64,000 bases of DNA from Steromphala cineraria (Eukaryota > Mollusca > Gastropoda > Trochida > Trochidae): positions 27,848,673 to 27,912,672 of the forward strand of contig OU744732.1 in the NCBI GenBank assembly GCA_916613615.1, given 5' to 3'. Positions 1 to 11,628 of the stretch are shown in pieces. Made by a program: the position numbers and the translations under genes. Under the pieces are notes generated by a model, which saw only the letters and a program-made list of their open reading frames with translations, had not been told where the DNA came from and ran no database searches. Numbering within the stretch: the first letter of the stretch is position 1; every line of letters begins with the position of its first letter.

Positions 1-521
1 AAAAACAACCTCACAAACAATAAAAAAAAGCTTTTCATGAAAAAAGACCTATTTCAATTGCTAACATATCTTATTGTCCTTGAATCCTTATTATCCTTGC
101 GATGCAACCTTTAGGAAGTCATCGATACGAAATGAAATCGCGCAAATCCATGAATCATGAAAATCACCATAGCGTGCTATGAATAATGAATACGATTGGT
201 TATAGTTTACGTATTCCATGTCAATTGAAAGTATCAATACTGTCATTAATGACATTTGTAACCTTCACCAACCTCATTTGTAAGGTTATATATTTAATTA
301 GAACCATGAGAAGCAATCATCATCTGAACCGCTGAGAACAGGCTTTGATAGCATTGTTATTGGAACGTGACTCAATCAATCATCAGTGAACAATTTGGAT
401 ATATCAGCGAATAAATCATCAATCAAGCTACGATGATAGCATGTAATACTACACTCGTCAAAATAAGTTAACGACCACCCCATTTGGCAAAATTAAGAAA
501 CTTTACAATTCATTCTATTAC
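1..521. other. non-coding sequence, nothing recognised
   Basis: AT-rich sequence without a convincing exon, RNA gene or repeat. It presumably lies in an upstream intron of the guanylate cyclase whose last exons start at 2694. Confidence 0.4.
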
Positions 522-884
522 TTAAAGGGGCAGTAGTACGTTTTTAGGAGGAATATAAGGAGATGTCAGGAAAATGAAAAATAATGATTTCAAGTGAAAG
601 ATAATGTATTTAAACTAAATGGAGCAGTAATAATTCAAATATAAAACGTAAAGTTTAGCCATGGGATTTCTTTTCTTACACAAAAAGAATTAAAGGTGTT
701 CACACAAAATGGCCGCCAATGGATTTTATGTGAATCTTCATACTTTGTCCCCTTACTATGGATGATTGGCTTGTGTAATGTGATTTTTGACACTGTCAAA
801 ATAATACATTTAGCATTAACTTAGAATTATCAGTGACAAATTTAAAATATAAAATTTTCGAAAAACGTGCTACTGCCCCTTTAA
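522..884 (-). mobile_element. MITE copy 1 (GGGGCAGTAGCACG family, TTAA-flanked)
   Basis: A 363-bp non-autonomous DNA element. It begins TTAAAGGGGCAGTAGTACG and ends with the inverse CGTGCTACTGCCCCTTTAA, so the terminal inverted repeat is about 20 bp. TTAA occurs at both ends, either as a TTAA target duplication (piggyBac-like) or as TA plus element sequence (Tc1/mariner-like). No transposase frame is inside. Seven copies occur in this window; this one and the 20.7-kb copy run opposite to the other five. Confidence 0.85.
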
Positions 885-1979
885 TGGATGGACAAAGTCA
901 TTATCATAATTAATTATCTATTAAGGGTATGTAGCACATCGATTAAAAACCCCGTTAAGTCATGATATTTTGTGTTTTTTTGTAATGAAAAAAAAAGGAC
1001 CAATCGATAAGTGGTATGTAAAGTGATACTCGTACATACTAGTAACCGATAACCGGAACCTAAAGCAAGATCGTTCTTTCATATACTTATGCTTATTATT
1101 AGATATTATTATATATTAATAGATATGATTAGTGTCCATTGTTACCACAAACAAACTCATTATTGACAGTATTCCCAACCTTGCGCCTGGCGTTCCTTCC
1201 ATGTATATATCACTTTGAGTTGATCGATGTCTTGTCAAATCACAAGTGCCAATTATCGAATGACTTCGCAGCCATCATGGTTCATAAAATTACATTATCC
1301 AAAATTAGACATCACTCAACATACACATAATGAATACTTCATCACTTACGGAATATTAGATTAACTAATTAATTTCCTTCGATCCTATTTCGTTTACAGA
1401 CGTGGTCAATTCCATTATGTTAAGCAAATCACATGGTATCTACCTGGAGGTTTGATGGCAACACATTTCTCTCCGTGAGCGTGATTCGTTTTGATTAAAT
1501 TCCTAGCAACCTTTTAACAAACACTCATCGACGTCATTTAGTCCTAGTTATATACTGGTGCGTCATAAAAGTGGATCCTGTTGATTTTGATGTCTTAACA
1601 AATTGAATTCCAGTAGAAACGAATACGATATTTAAAGAGACACTACGCTTTGGCTATTTTTTCTAGGTTAAAGCTGTGGTAAAGTCTAATTCATCGGTCG
1701 TCAATGTTTAGGTAGGCTTTGCCTATTTTGCACTAAGTAATTGTTATGTTACCTGTTTTTTAGTTTATTCAAGGGCGTGAAAAACGTGTTGTGTCAAGGT
1801 CATCGAACGCCAGAAAATTATCGAGAGAAAAAAATTACAGGTCTGATTATATGCGACCGTGCTCCGAGGAATAAAATAGTAAAAGTAGAGATATATCAGG
1901 GTTCGAACCAAATCACATATGCATGTTGCTGAAAAAAGTTTAGCGCAGACAAAACCAAGTCATAAGCTATCCAATTACA
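885..1979. other. non-coding sequence, nothing recognised
   Basis: Short open frames here have no recognisable domain and no splice context. I see no upstream cyclase exon in this stretch. Confidence 0.4.
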
Positions 1980-2068
1980 GAAGAAGAACAAGTTATATGG
2001 ATAGTCAACTTCTTTATCGCATTTCATGCAATAAAGAAGTTGACTATCCATATAACTTGTTCTTCTTC
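1980..2068. repeat. perfect 38-bp palindrome with 13-nt loop
   Basis: The left arm at 1980-2017 is exactly the reverse complement of the right arm at 2031-2068. Both carry the words GTTATATGGATAGTCAACTT or its complement. A related palindrome with the same ACTTCTTTATT core lies at 48209-48278, so this is a dispersed foldback family and not a chance hairpin. Confidence 0.9.
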
Positions 2069-2169
2069 ATCAACCAGCTTCTAAATGCCTCTCAAAGAAG
2101 TTATTCAATTACATCGTCCTTTTTTAATAGCTTCTAGCGGCGATCATGAATATATATTCGAATAGTACA

Positions 2170-2260
2170 CTGGAGTTACCTGCCCCTAGCTTGATTTCCG
2201 TCCGTGCAAGTGGTAAGGTGGCTGCATTCAGATCGTGGTGGTTCAAACCCCGATAGAGAC
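2170..2260 (+). repeat. possible tRNA-derived SINE fragment
   Basis: The stretch has an A-box-like word (GTGCAAGTGGTAAGGTGG) followed about 30 bp later by a B-box-like word (GTGGTTCAAACCCCG). This spacing fits an internal RNA polymerase III promoter of a tRNA-derived SINE head. No cloverleaf can be closed and no tail was identified, so it is at best a decayed copy. Confidence 0.3.
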
Positions 2261-2848
<588 letters not shown>

Positions 2849-3327
2849 TGAAATCTTGTAGGCGTGTAGATTCGTAACTCGCAAGATGCAACGTGTCGTT
2901 CTCAACCATGCAATTCTCGAAAAGACAAATCCAAGAATGTAAACCGTACATTTTTATCCTGTCAATTTTTATTTTCCGTTCTCCACTTTACAAAGCTGAA
3001 ATCTTATTCTAGAAAAGTCAAAATCGAAAGTTATCTTGTATGTTTGTATCATAGATCTTATTGATATACACACTTTCAGCGTTCCAAGATACCGTTACAA
3101 GTCTATATTTTCTCGATTTTGGCACACCTCCTCTTCCATAGATTTCATATTTCGATATGATATTGTGCTTGTAATTCTAAACGATGACGTAAGCTGAAGA
3201 GAAATTTGCTTAATAATCCAAGATGTCTAATTTCAATAAACTGTTCCTGAATCTGATTTCAAATGAAAAAAAGTTGTTTTATGTATACCATTTAACTGAG
3301 AGTAAGAATATCAAATATTTATTTTAG

Positions 3328-3419
3328 CCCTACACATCCAGATCTCGGAATCTACCCGATGTGCTTTAGTTAATCATGGTGGCTTCCAGCTAGAACCACG
3401 TGGTGAAATTCAAGTCAAG
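3328..3419 (+). CDS. guanylate cyclase catalytic domain, penultimate exon
   Basis: The exon follows an ATTTTAG acceptor and ends AAG|GTTTGT. Its first two bases join the final C of the previous exon to give Pro, restoring the frame. It encodes LHIQISESTRCALVNHGG followed by FQLEPRGEIQVK. This matches the cyclase segment after NTASRMES: an 'I.IS.ST' strand, a helix, then the 'F.LE.RGEI.VKGKG' hairpin. It ends in phase 0. Intron lengths are 535 bp before and 2175 bp after. Similarity to the family is by recognition only. Confidence 0.92.
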
Positions 3420-5594
3420 GTTTGTATTGCACGATAATTAATCATGATAAGCTAAGTTGTTAGTAGGGTTACATCAATGGCCATAGAAAATGTGCTAAAG
3501 AAATACATTATTCAAATTGGTTAAATGTTTATTATCCCTTTTGCAGTCAAACATAATAACATTAAAAAAGACAGGGTCTAAAACGGCCCATATTAAACCC
3601 CCAACCAGTAAAAGGGATGTCAATATATGATACTGGCTAAATTTCCAAAATCAAACGGATCTCCCTTCCCTTGATATGTTAAATTTCGCTAATATATGAT
3701 ACCTATTGTCATGTTATAAACAAATAATTACAAAATGGTTGCGAGATGCGTTCTGTTGCATAGACGGATATAAATTTATCATTTCACACCTATGTTTGTA
3801 ACAAGTAAATACTCTCCGCTTCCCAAGGAAACCACTATGCATACATTTCCCGGAGAGACTACAATTCAATAACTACGACTCCTCAAGCTTGTTCACCTCG
3901 AGCGTCTCGTAAACGGTGGACATTTTGAATTTCGCGTGATATGTAAAACATGTATTCCAATCCTTAAATAGTCTTGAGTGTTCTTGTGGTTAAACTATTT
4001 ATAATGTTTCAATGAACGTGTAATACGTGTCATATAGTTTTTCTAGACTTTCTAGACTTGCAACATGACTTACACGTATTTTCCCAAAGCTTCGGATAAG
4101 GGAGGTAACTCCGGGGTTCTTGAGTACTTACTTGCTTACTAACTTACTTGACACCAAACCAATCTAAACACTAACACACTAATAACCAAGCAAAATTGTT
4201 TTGTTTTTGTCTTAATGACTTAAATATATACGAAAAATATGTATACATTCTCATGACATCTGATTTATTATACCCATGACCAACGGTATGGAAATGATAT
4301 CAACGATTCCAACTGTCCGTCCGAGGACATTTTTTGTCCGACCTATTACGGAAAAACTATTCGTCCGATTGTTGTCAAATTGTGCACATGTTTTCTGTTT
4401 TTTTTTTACAAATTTCTCAGTTACTTTCCAAGATCAGAATATGCAGAATTCATCAAATTATTTTCAGATCTTTTCAGTGTAAGAGATGTCTGTTTATATT
4501 ATGGTTAATGGAATGTCTAAATTATGTAAAGTAAACATTACTTTAGTATGTCACGGATGCACGGTAGGGGGTATTAGTGAGCCAAGCTAATTTTTCTTAC
4601 TTGTTTCGTTTCCTCAACATCTTCTTTTTTGCTTTTTGAAGGGGCATATATATAATATTTGTTAGAAGTTTGAATGACGACAATGAAACAAAATATAAGG
4701 TGGCATAACATGAATAAATAGAGACAATTTCATTGTTTTTGCCGAATATCTATCTCATCTCATCGAGTTTAGTGAGAAAGTGATATTTTGAAAATGACAC
4801 TTTCCAACTTCACGAGATGAGATAGAAATGATATTCAGCAACAACAATGAATGCGTCTATTTATTATATAGTTTTAAGATCATAAAACGCAGTTGTCAGA
4901 CATCGGAATGCACAGTTTTGCTGTTTTCATGAATGACAGTCTAGCAACTCCATTTATCCTTTCTCGGTAAAAAAATAGTTCGATAGAAATAAATCGGTAT
5001 TTAATCGGAAATATTTTTTTGAAAATATGTAATGCGTGAATGTTTATTGATATCAGATTCAAAATATGTTTTGGTTATAACTGGTGAAACAAAGGCTCCA
5101 TATGTATTTTTGAAAGTGAGTTTGACGCGAACTGATACAGTGAGTGAAACGCTCTGTTGGTGAGAAGATCACTCGCTTCGAAAATTTATTTTGGGAAAAA
5201 TTGAACAATTATTAACTACAGCAACAAGATATGAACTTCGGGTGGCTTAACGATATCGAATGATACATTTGCATTGCAAAATATTAACAGTTACATACCG
5301 GAAACATCGTAAAGAGTCGTTTTTCTTCAATCCTAACCAACGCCGCAACACGTGGCATGCGTTTGATTCCCCAAAGGGAGATAATCTTGTTTCAAAGGGA
5401 GATAATAAATTCGGTCCTATTGTTCTCACTGCAGTTAAAATATGAATTATATTTTCACTGGAGTGAAAAAAAGACTTTCCACTGCTTTTCTTAAAACATG
5501 GATTTTATTTTCACTCTATATAACCCTATATTTCATTGCTAATCATACAATACAGAACTTTTCATCCATATGTTTCTCCTTCTTATATCTGCAG
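3420..5594 (+). other. intron of the 5' cyclase gene
   Basis: The intron runs from the GTTTGT donor to the TATATCTGCAG acceptor. It contains one foldback element (4713-4864); short open frames in it have no recognisable content. Confidence 0.7.
4713..4864. repeat. imperfect foldback element in intron
   Basis: Two arms of about 65 bp are imperfect reverse complements. Left-arm words such as CTATCTCATCTCATCGAG and CATTGTTTTTGCCGAATATC recur inverted as CGAGATGAGATAG and GATATTCAGCAACAACAATG. The centre is a short spacer near ATTTTGAAAATGAC. No coding capacity; MITE-like. Confidence 0.75.
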
Positions 5595-5681
5595 GGCAAA
5601 GGTACCATGACAACTTATTGGCTGAAAGGCAGTGCTTTTAACAGGAAACATATTGAAAAGAATCACGTGAGGATCCAGTGA
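5595..5681 (+). CDS. guanylate cyclase, terminal exon with stop codon
   Basis: The exon starts in phase 0 after a strong TATATCTGCAG acceptor and runs to TGA at 5679. It encodes GKGTMTTYWLKGSAFNRK followed by HIEKNHVRIQ. The GKG.M.TYWL.G motif is the standard end of the receptor-type guanylate cyclase domain, completing the VK|GKG junction from the previous exon. Only 18 residues follow, so there is no long C-terminal extension. Confidence 0.93.
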   Translation, partial: GKGTMTTYWLKGSAFNRKHIEKNHVRIQ

Positions 5682-6165
5682 CACTCCAATATATATCAAA
5701 TTTATGAAGAAGCTCAAGAAAAGTGTATACATGTAGGTGTTTAGTGAACAGCTTGATGGTGATCATGTACTGTTTTCCTGACTTGCACCTTTTGTATCAA
5801 CTACCTGCCGTCCACACATCGTTCATTTTCATGTGCAGTCTACCAGATTGTCATCCTATTTTTACATCTTGTCTCTGAGCTCCATAGTCAACTGTCATAT
5901 ATGGATTACAAAATACAAAAATATTGCACACAGTTAACATGTGCAGTAGTTCAATTTGTAAGCATCCAAACAATTAAATTGGTAATCGTAGCAATATTTA
6001 TTATTTTCCTGATAGAGGTACAAATGTGTGTTAATGAGGTTAGTGATGATGATGATGGCGATGATGATGATGTCACCGAGCATCTTGATGGTTGATATCA
6101 TGATATTTAAGAAATAAGGTGACTATAATGTGTTTTGCAATAAAGTATAGTTTTGCCCTGAACTA
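5682..6165 (+). other. probable 3' UTR of the 5' cyclase gene
   Basis: Sequence after the stop codon is open of other features, and the first canonical polyadenylation hexamer on this strand that I noticed is AATAAA at 6139-6144. The end is inferred; GAT/GATG-rich short tracts lie at 6040-6075. Confidence 0.4.
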
Positions 6166-6601
6166 TTATAGATACCGCACGAGGTGGAAGGTCGAGTGAT
6201 CTGACGTTATAGTAGTTAATGATGATGACGGTGATGCCAACTAGCATATTGATGGTTGCTATTATTATGATATACAACGGTTATTCCCTTTTATACTTTT
6301 TCTTTGTCATATCCGACATTATTTCAGCCGAAGCACTTTCAAAGGACAGTGGTTGTCAAATGTAACTGTTATGTGTCATTATTTGTAGTGGTTTAAAAAA
6401 GAATAACACTTTGATGATACTGTAACTTTATTAAATCTGTTTAAAGTTTTTTTTCCACATGCAGTATAAACTGACTGCTTGTTCAGAATGACAGTTACGA
6501 GTTGATAATGTATGATAGGAGATATGATTAGTATCCATGTAAATTGGACATCCGAATTTATCTTACGCGGACATAAATATCTGTTTTAAGTTTTTATCGT
6601 A
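6166..6601. other. intergenic, nothing recognised
   Basis: AT-rich sequence between the presumed cyclase 3' end and a TIR-bounded element; no exon or RNA gene seen. Confidence 0.4.
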
Positions 6602-7176
6602 AACTCATGTCCAAAAGAAACGATACCATACAAATCCGAAAATAACTCAATCCACTGCAGATTAATAAGACTAAAACATAGTAATATCATTTCTTCAGTA
6701 GTCAATTTACGTCTATGCCAAATTTGGAAACATTATCTTTTCATGTTTGCGAGAAACATGCATTTGAAAAAATCATCGATCTGGAATCTCCTTAACTAGG
6801 CGAGATAGCAGATTAAATTGGACACTTTCGCTTGTTTTAAAACGTTCTAGTGCAGTGACGCGTCAACGAATTTATGTCAAATAAAGTATATTATATCAAC
6901 AACATTTTTTCTGACATAAATTCAATACTTTATCAATTTTCAAGTGAAATGACAAAAGTTCTGTTCATAAAACAATTTGAAATTTCGATTTATGCACTCC
7001 ATGTACATTTGAAAAGACACAAAATCAAAAGTATCTTTTCCTGAAGAATGAAAATGTGCATACTTTTTTACAAGATATATGCCTGTTAGACACACTTAAA
7101 TTCGACTCTGTCAGGTTATAGAATTTTGTTTCGGACGACTTTGAAAACTTGGTATCGTTTCTTTTGGACATGAGTT
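6602..7176. mobile_element. non-autonomous DNA element with 27-bp perfect TIRs
   Basis: The left end at 6602-6628 (AACTCATGTCCAAAAGAAAC then GATACCA) is the exact reverse complement of 7150-7176. The 575-bp interior has no transposase-like frame. A third half-copy of the terminus lies at 7382-7402. The right portion is duplicated at 11115-11628 together with its right TIR. Flanks do not show an unambiguous target duplication. Confidence 0.75.
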
Positions 7177-7384
7177 ATGTTGAACTAGAGTTTGAGTTTT
7201 GTCTTAATACTTTGAGAACATTCTGTCTGGATGTGTATTTATCAAGGGTTTGATTATTTTTTATTTTTTTTAATTTTTTTTATTTCACTGTTTTTGGTAC
7301 AAAGTCAACATACAAAGATCAATCACATCGTTGAGCATAGAATTATAATATCAATATTGCAGATATATAGTAATAATACTAGCG
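6851..7384 (+). repeat. segmental repeat, paired with 11115-11628
   Basis: From TGCAGTGACGCGTCAACG to ATAATACTAGCG this stretch is nearly identical to 11115-11628, apart from a roughly 20-bp gap near 6880. The two copies flank the tandem duplication at 8253-11038. Confidence 0.9.
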
Positions 7385-8252
7385 TTTCTTTTGGACATGA
7401 GTTTATATTGGCCAGTTTGAAATGAAAAAGTGAGATTTTGGAGATTAATCAATTCCATTATGTCATTTACGTTCATGACACATGGCCCGAAAACTAGTTT
7501 GAAAAAACAGCCTTCTGATTGGTTGCTTTTACAATTTTTGGAATAATTATTTCACCGATAATCACCTCTAAATATTTACGACCGCTTCACAATCCTCTGC
7601 GCACGTGTACACAAGCTGCACCCGGTGAACTTATAATAGACTTGCAGGCGACGGCGATATTAATTTCAAAATCAGAGACTTGTCGACATTCTGGAAACCT
7701 ATGATATTTAATGAATTAAACACTTCTTTTCCCCTGATCATGCAAAAGTAAGTACTGCTTTGCGAGATATCACATGTAAACAAAATCAACATTGGACAGC
7801 AATTCGTCAAATGAAGAGAAGCGACTTAATTCTTTAATTTTGCAGAATGCTGCCTCTGCCCTACCTATAATTCACTGGTGACCATATTTCCTGGCACGCT
7901 GTCCTCAACCATGACACGAAACAAAGCACGTTAAGTTTCTAAGAGTTCAATATTGTAGTGAACAACTACTTTTAGAATGACATCCCTTGATGTAGGGTCG
8001 GTCTTATGTCTGTCATGTAGGGGTGGTAGGTCGACCCATGTATTTGCTTAAAAAATCTGTCTTCTATTGATATTTTGCTCAATGAAATAAAGATGAGTTA
8101 AGTATATTTTAGTATATGTTATGTCTAGTTTGAATGTAGAGTGTTTTTATTGAGTTGGACTGTGCCGTAGTTTTGCAAGTGAGTGGATCCAGTTTGCACT
8201 GGTTTAACCTAATCACATCAATGCGCAAGTCAAAATAGTTCCTCACTGTTTT
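7385..8252. other. no gene seen
   Basis: One 61-codon open frame at 7519-7704 has no recognisable domain. Nothing else stands out. Confidence 0.4.
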
Positions 8253-8273
8253 ACTAATTAGTCTTGTTAGAAT

Positions 8274-8470
8274 GGAGATAAATCCTTTCTGTTTTTCATT
8301 TTGAGGATGTATGCAGTGCATTCTTTACCCCTAAACGCAAGCCTGGTTTGATATTAAATTTAGGGGTAAAGAATGATCGGCGACGGATCCAGAGATTGAA
8401 ATTACATATAGGGGTAAACAATGCACTACATACAGGCCCAAAATGAAAAAAACAGAATGGATCTATCTCC
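8274..8470. mobile_element. foldback element copy 1 (about 62-bp inverted arms)
   Basis: The left arm (GGAGATAAATCC ... ATTCTTTACCCCTAAA) is mirrored by the right arm (TTTAGGGGTAAACAATGCAC ... ATGGATCTATCTCC). Inside, a second inverted TTTAGGGGTAAAGAATG appears, so the structure is nested. The same element is at 9734-9928. Confidence 0.8.
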
Positions 8471-8778
8471 TAATTATGTATGATGAAAATCGCGGAATGG
8501 CTCTTCAACAGGCCTCTGAAAGTACTTTCTGAATAACCAGCCGTGAGTGGTACGAGGCATTTGTCAGGAGGAACACGAAAAGGATGCAGGACATATTCGC
8601 ACTATACTTTTGCACATGGGGGTTCTGTGAATCTTCCAGTGGTATCTAAAACATGAACATGACCTCTTAGATCATGAATTTTGTAGTGATTTACTCTTTC
8701 TGAACCATTACCTGGTTCCAGCTTTTACTAGGTACATGTAGGTAGGTACAGACACTTGGAGAATTAATTACCTGAAAA

Positions 8779-8882
8779 CCGCGGTCTGACTGCATTCTGA
8801 TCGCGGTCAACTGCATTCAGATTGCAGTCTGATCGCGATCAACCGGGATCAGATTGCAGTCAAACCGCGGTCGATCCGATCA
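8779..8882. repeat. cluster of CGCGGTC / GATCGCG / GCAGTC inverted words
   Basis: A 100-bp tract built from short alternating inverted words (AACCGCGGTCTGACTGCATT, TGATCGCGGTCAACTGCATT, GCAGTCTGATCGCGATCAAC). It is CpG-rich in an AT-rich background. A shorter version is at about 10238-10311 in the second tandem copy. Confidence 0.7.
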
Positions 8883-8917
8883 GGGGTTGAGAGTGATTGT
8901 AGACATTGTCTGCATGA

Positions 8918-8925
8918 GAGACAGA

Positions 8926-8973
<48 letters not shown>

Positions 8974-9172
8974 GACAGAGAGAGACAGAGAGACAGAGAG
9001 AGAGTGACAGAGAGACAGAGAGAGAGACGGAGAGACAGAGAGAGAGAGACAGAGAGACAGAGAGAGAGACAGAGAGAGACAGAGAGACAGAGAGAGAGAG
9101 ACAGAGAGAGAGAGACAGAGAGAGAGACAGAGAGAGACAGAGAGAGACAGAGAGAGAGACAGAGAGAAAGAG
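8918..9172 (+). repeat. (GAGACA/GA)n simple repeat
   Basis: About 250 bp of AGAGAGACAGAG purine-rich repeat. Long open frames on both strands across it are low-complexity artefacts. Confidence 0.97.
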
Positions 9173-9733
9173 AGTTTATTAACGTCTCATCTCGTACACA
9201 CATATAGGTTACACTCACATAGATACAATGTTAAATGTACAAGCCGCCAAAAAAGCTATAAGAGACAATGCAATTAAAAGACATAATATGATGCAATATA
9301 TAACAAGACGAATTAAAAAAACTACACATATGTGTGATAACGTATCGTTAAACATTCCGGTCACGCTTTTGTTGCTTGTTAGTCTTATTTTCTTTAATGA
9401 CATACTCTTTTTTATGTTGACTATTTTTTTACTCACTTTCGTCCGTCTGATAAAGAATTCTATTCACTCGTTTTGTGAAAAGTGTCCTTGAGCATTTGCT
9501 ATTTCTCCACTTGTACTTCAGATTATGGTTCAGGTTCATACACGTGGGATCGACAATTTAAGTACGCGGATTAAAAATCGGCAAAATCTTCCCGCGTGTA
9601 TGTCACCTCCACTAGTTGATTTGATTCTTTTATTACCGTTATCTATACAGATAATTGGAAATAACATTCACATATTATGGTATTGGTACAGGTCTGTTAT
9701 AAACATGGTTTGACTAATTAGTCTTGTTAGAAT

Positions 9734-9928
9734 GGAGATAAATCCTTTCTGTTTTTCATTTTGAGGATGTATGTAGTGGATTCTTTACCCCTAAACGCAA
9801 GCCCGGTTTGATATTAAATTTAGGGGTAAAGAATGATCGGCGACGGATCCAGAGATTGAAATTAAATTTAGGGGTGAACAATGCACTACATACAGGCCCA
9901 AAATGAAAAACAGAATGGATTTATCTCC
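9734..9928. mobile_element. foldback element copy 2
   Basis: Same structure as 8274-8470, carried along by the tandem duplication. A few substitutions separate the copies. Confidence 0.8.
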
Positions 9929-10431
9929 TAATTATATATGATGAAAATCGCGGAGTGGCTCTTCAACAGGCATCTGAAAATACTTTCTGAATAACAAGCC
10001 GTGAGTGGTACGAGGTATTTGTCAGGTGGAACACGAAAAGGATGCAGGACATATTCGCACTACACTTTTGCACATGGGGGTTCTGTGAATCTTCCAGTGG
10101 TATCTAAAACATGTACATGACCTCCTAGATCATGAATTTTGTAGTGATTTACTCTTCCTGAACCATTACCTGGTTCCAGTTTTTACTAGGTACATGTAGG
10201 TAGGTACAGACACTTGGAGAATTAATTACCTGAAAACCGCGGTCTGACTGCATTCTGATCGCGGTCAACTACATTCAGATTGCAGTCTGATCGCGGTCGA
10301 TCCGATCAGGGGTTGGGAGTGATTGTAGACGCATGTCGGCAGTGGTGATCGTAAAAATGTAACAGGACAAAAAGTAACGGAAAAAAGTAACAGATTTTTG
10401 TAGGAAAAAAGTAACAGTTTTTTTAAATTTA

Positions 10432-10511
10432 ATGAGAGAGGGAGAGAGAGAGAGGGGGGGGGGGGGAGAGGGAGAGGGAGGGAGAGAGGGAGAGAGGGAG
10501 AGAGAGAGAAT
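10432..10511 (+). repeat. (GA)n / (G)n purine tract
   Basis: A purine-only tract of GAGAGAGGGAG units including a run of more than ten G. It corresponds to the GA tract of copy 1 but is much shorter. Confidence 0.95.
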
Positions 10512-11114
10512 TTGTTTATTAACGTCTCATCTCGTACACACATATAGGTCACACTCATATAGATACAATGTTAAATGTACAAGCCGCCAAAAAAGCTATA
10601 AGAGACAATGCAATTAAAAAGACGTAATATGATGTAATATATAAAAAGACGAATTAAAAAAACTACACATGTGTGATAACGTATTTTTTTTTACGCTTTC
10701 GTTGCTTGTTAGTGTTATTTTTTTCCCGAAATACTCTTTTTATGTTGACTATTTTTTACTCACTTTCGTTCGTCTGATAAAGAATTCTATTCACTCGTTT
10801 TGTAAAAAGTGTCCTTGAGCATTTGCTATTTCTCCACTTGTACTTCAGGTTGTGGTTCAGGTTCATACACGTGGGATCGACAATTTAAGTACGCGGATTA
10901 AAAATCGGCAAAATCTTCCCGCGTGTATGTCACCTCCACTAATCGATTCGATTCTTTTATTACCGTTATCTATACAGATAATTGGAAATAACATTCACAT
11001 ATTATGGTATTGGTACAGGTCTGTTATAAACATGGTTTCAGTAAAATATCAAACAGGAGGATGTACAGTTATAAAATATTACTGTTACTGCAGGATTAAT
11101 TCATAGATTAGCAT

Positions 11115-11628
11115 TGCAGTGACGCGTCAACGAATTTATGTCAAACATTTTTTTCTGACATAAATTCAATACTTTATCAATTTTAAAGTGAAATGACAAA
11201 AGTTCTGTTTATAAAACAATTTGAAATTTCGATTTATGCACTCCATGTACATTTGAAAAGACACAAAATCAAAAGTATCTTTTCCTGAAGAATGAAAATG
11301 TGCATACTTTTTTACAAGATATATGCCTGTTAGACACACTTAAATTCGACTCTGTCAGGTTATAGAATTTAGTTTCGGACGACTTTGAAAACTTGGTATC
11401 GTTTCTTTTGGACATGAGTTATGTTGAACTAGAGTTTGAGTTTTGTCTTAATACTTTGAGAACATTCTGTCTGGATGTGTATTTATCAAGGGTTTGATTA
11501 TTTTTTTTATTTAATTATTTTTTTTATTTCACTGTTTTTGGTACAAAGTCAACATACAAAGATCAATCACATCGTTGAGCATAGAATTATAATATCAATA
11601 TTGCAGATATATAGTAATAATACTAGCG
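11115..11628 (+). repeat. segmental repeat, second copy of 6851-7384
   Basis: Retains the right TIR of the 6602-7176 element at 11395-11421 but lacks the left TIR. It ends at ATAATACTAGCG, exactly where LINE-derived sequence begins. Confidence 0.9.

Larger units (their letters stand above)
8253..9712 (+). repeat. 1.46-kb tandem duplication, copy 1
   Basis: Begins ACTAATTAGTCTTGTTAGAA and continues directly into a second copy at 9713 that starts with the same bases. Contains, in order, a foldback element, a cluster of CGCGGTC/GATCGCG words, a GA-rich tract and a conserved 3' part starting TTTATTAACGTCTCATCTCG. A 62-codon frame near its end is shared by both copies, but no function is recognisable. 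Confidence 0.9.
9713..11038 (+). repeat. 1.46-kb tandem duplication, copy 2
   Basis: Nearly the same order as copy 1, but with about 130 bp of different sequence around 10330-10435, including four AAAAAGTAACAG-like words, and a shorter GA tract. The copy ends at CATGGTTT, where copy 1 joins copy 2. Confidence 0.88.

Noticed and set aside
8854..9218. Arg/Glu-rich (+) and Ser/Leu-rich (-) open frames of over 110 codons
   Set aside because: Pure translation of the GAGACA repeat.
9525..9713. Frame shared by both 1.46-kb tandem copies (also at 10852-11106)
   Set aside because: Conservation follows from recent duplication; no domain, and the end of the frame differs between copies.
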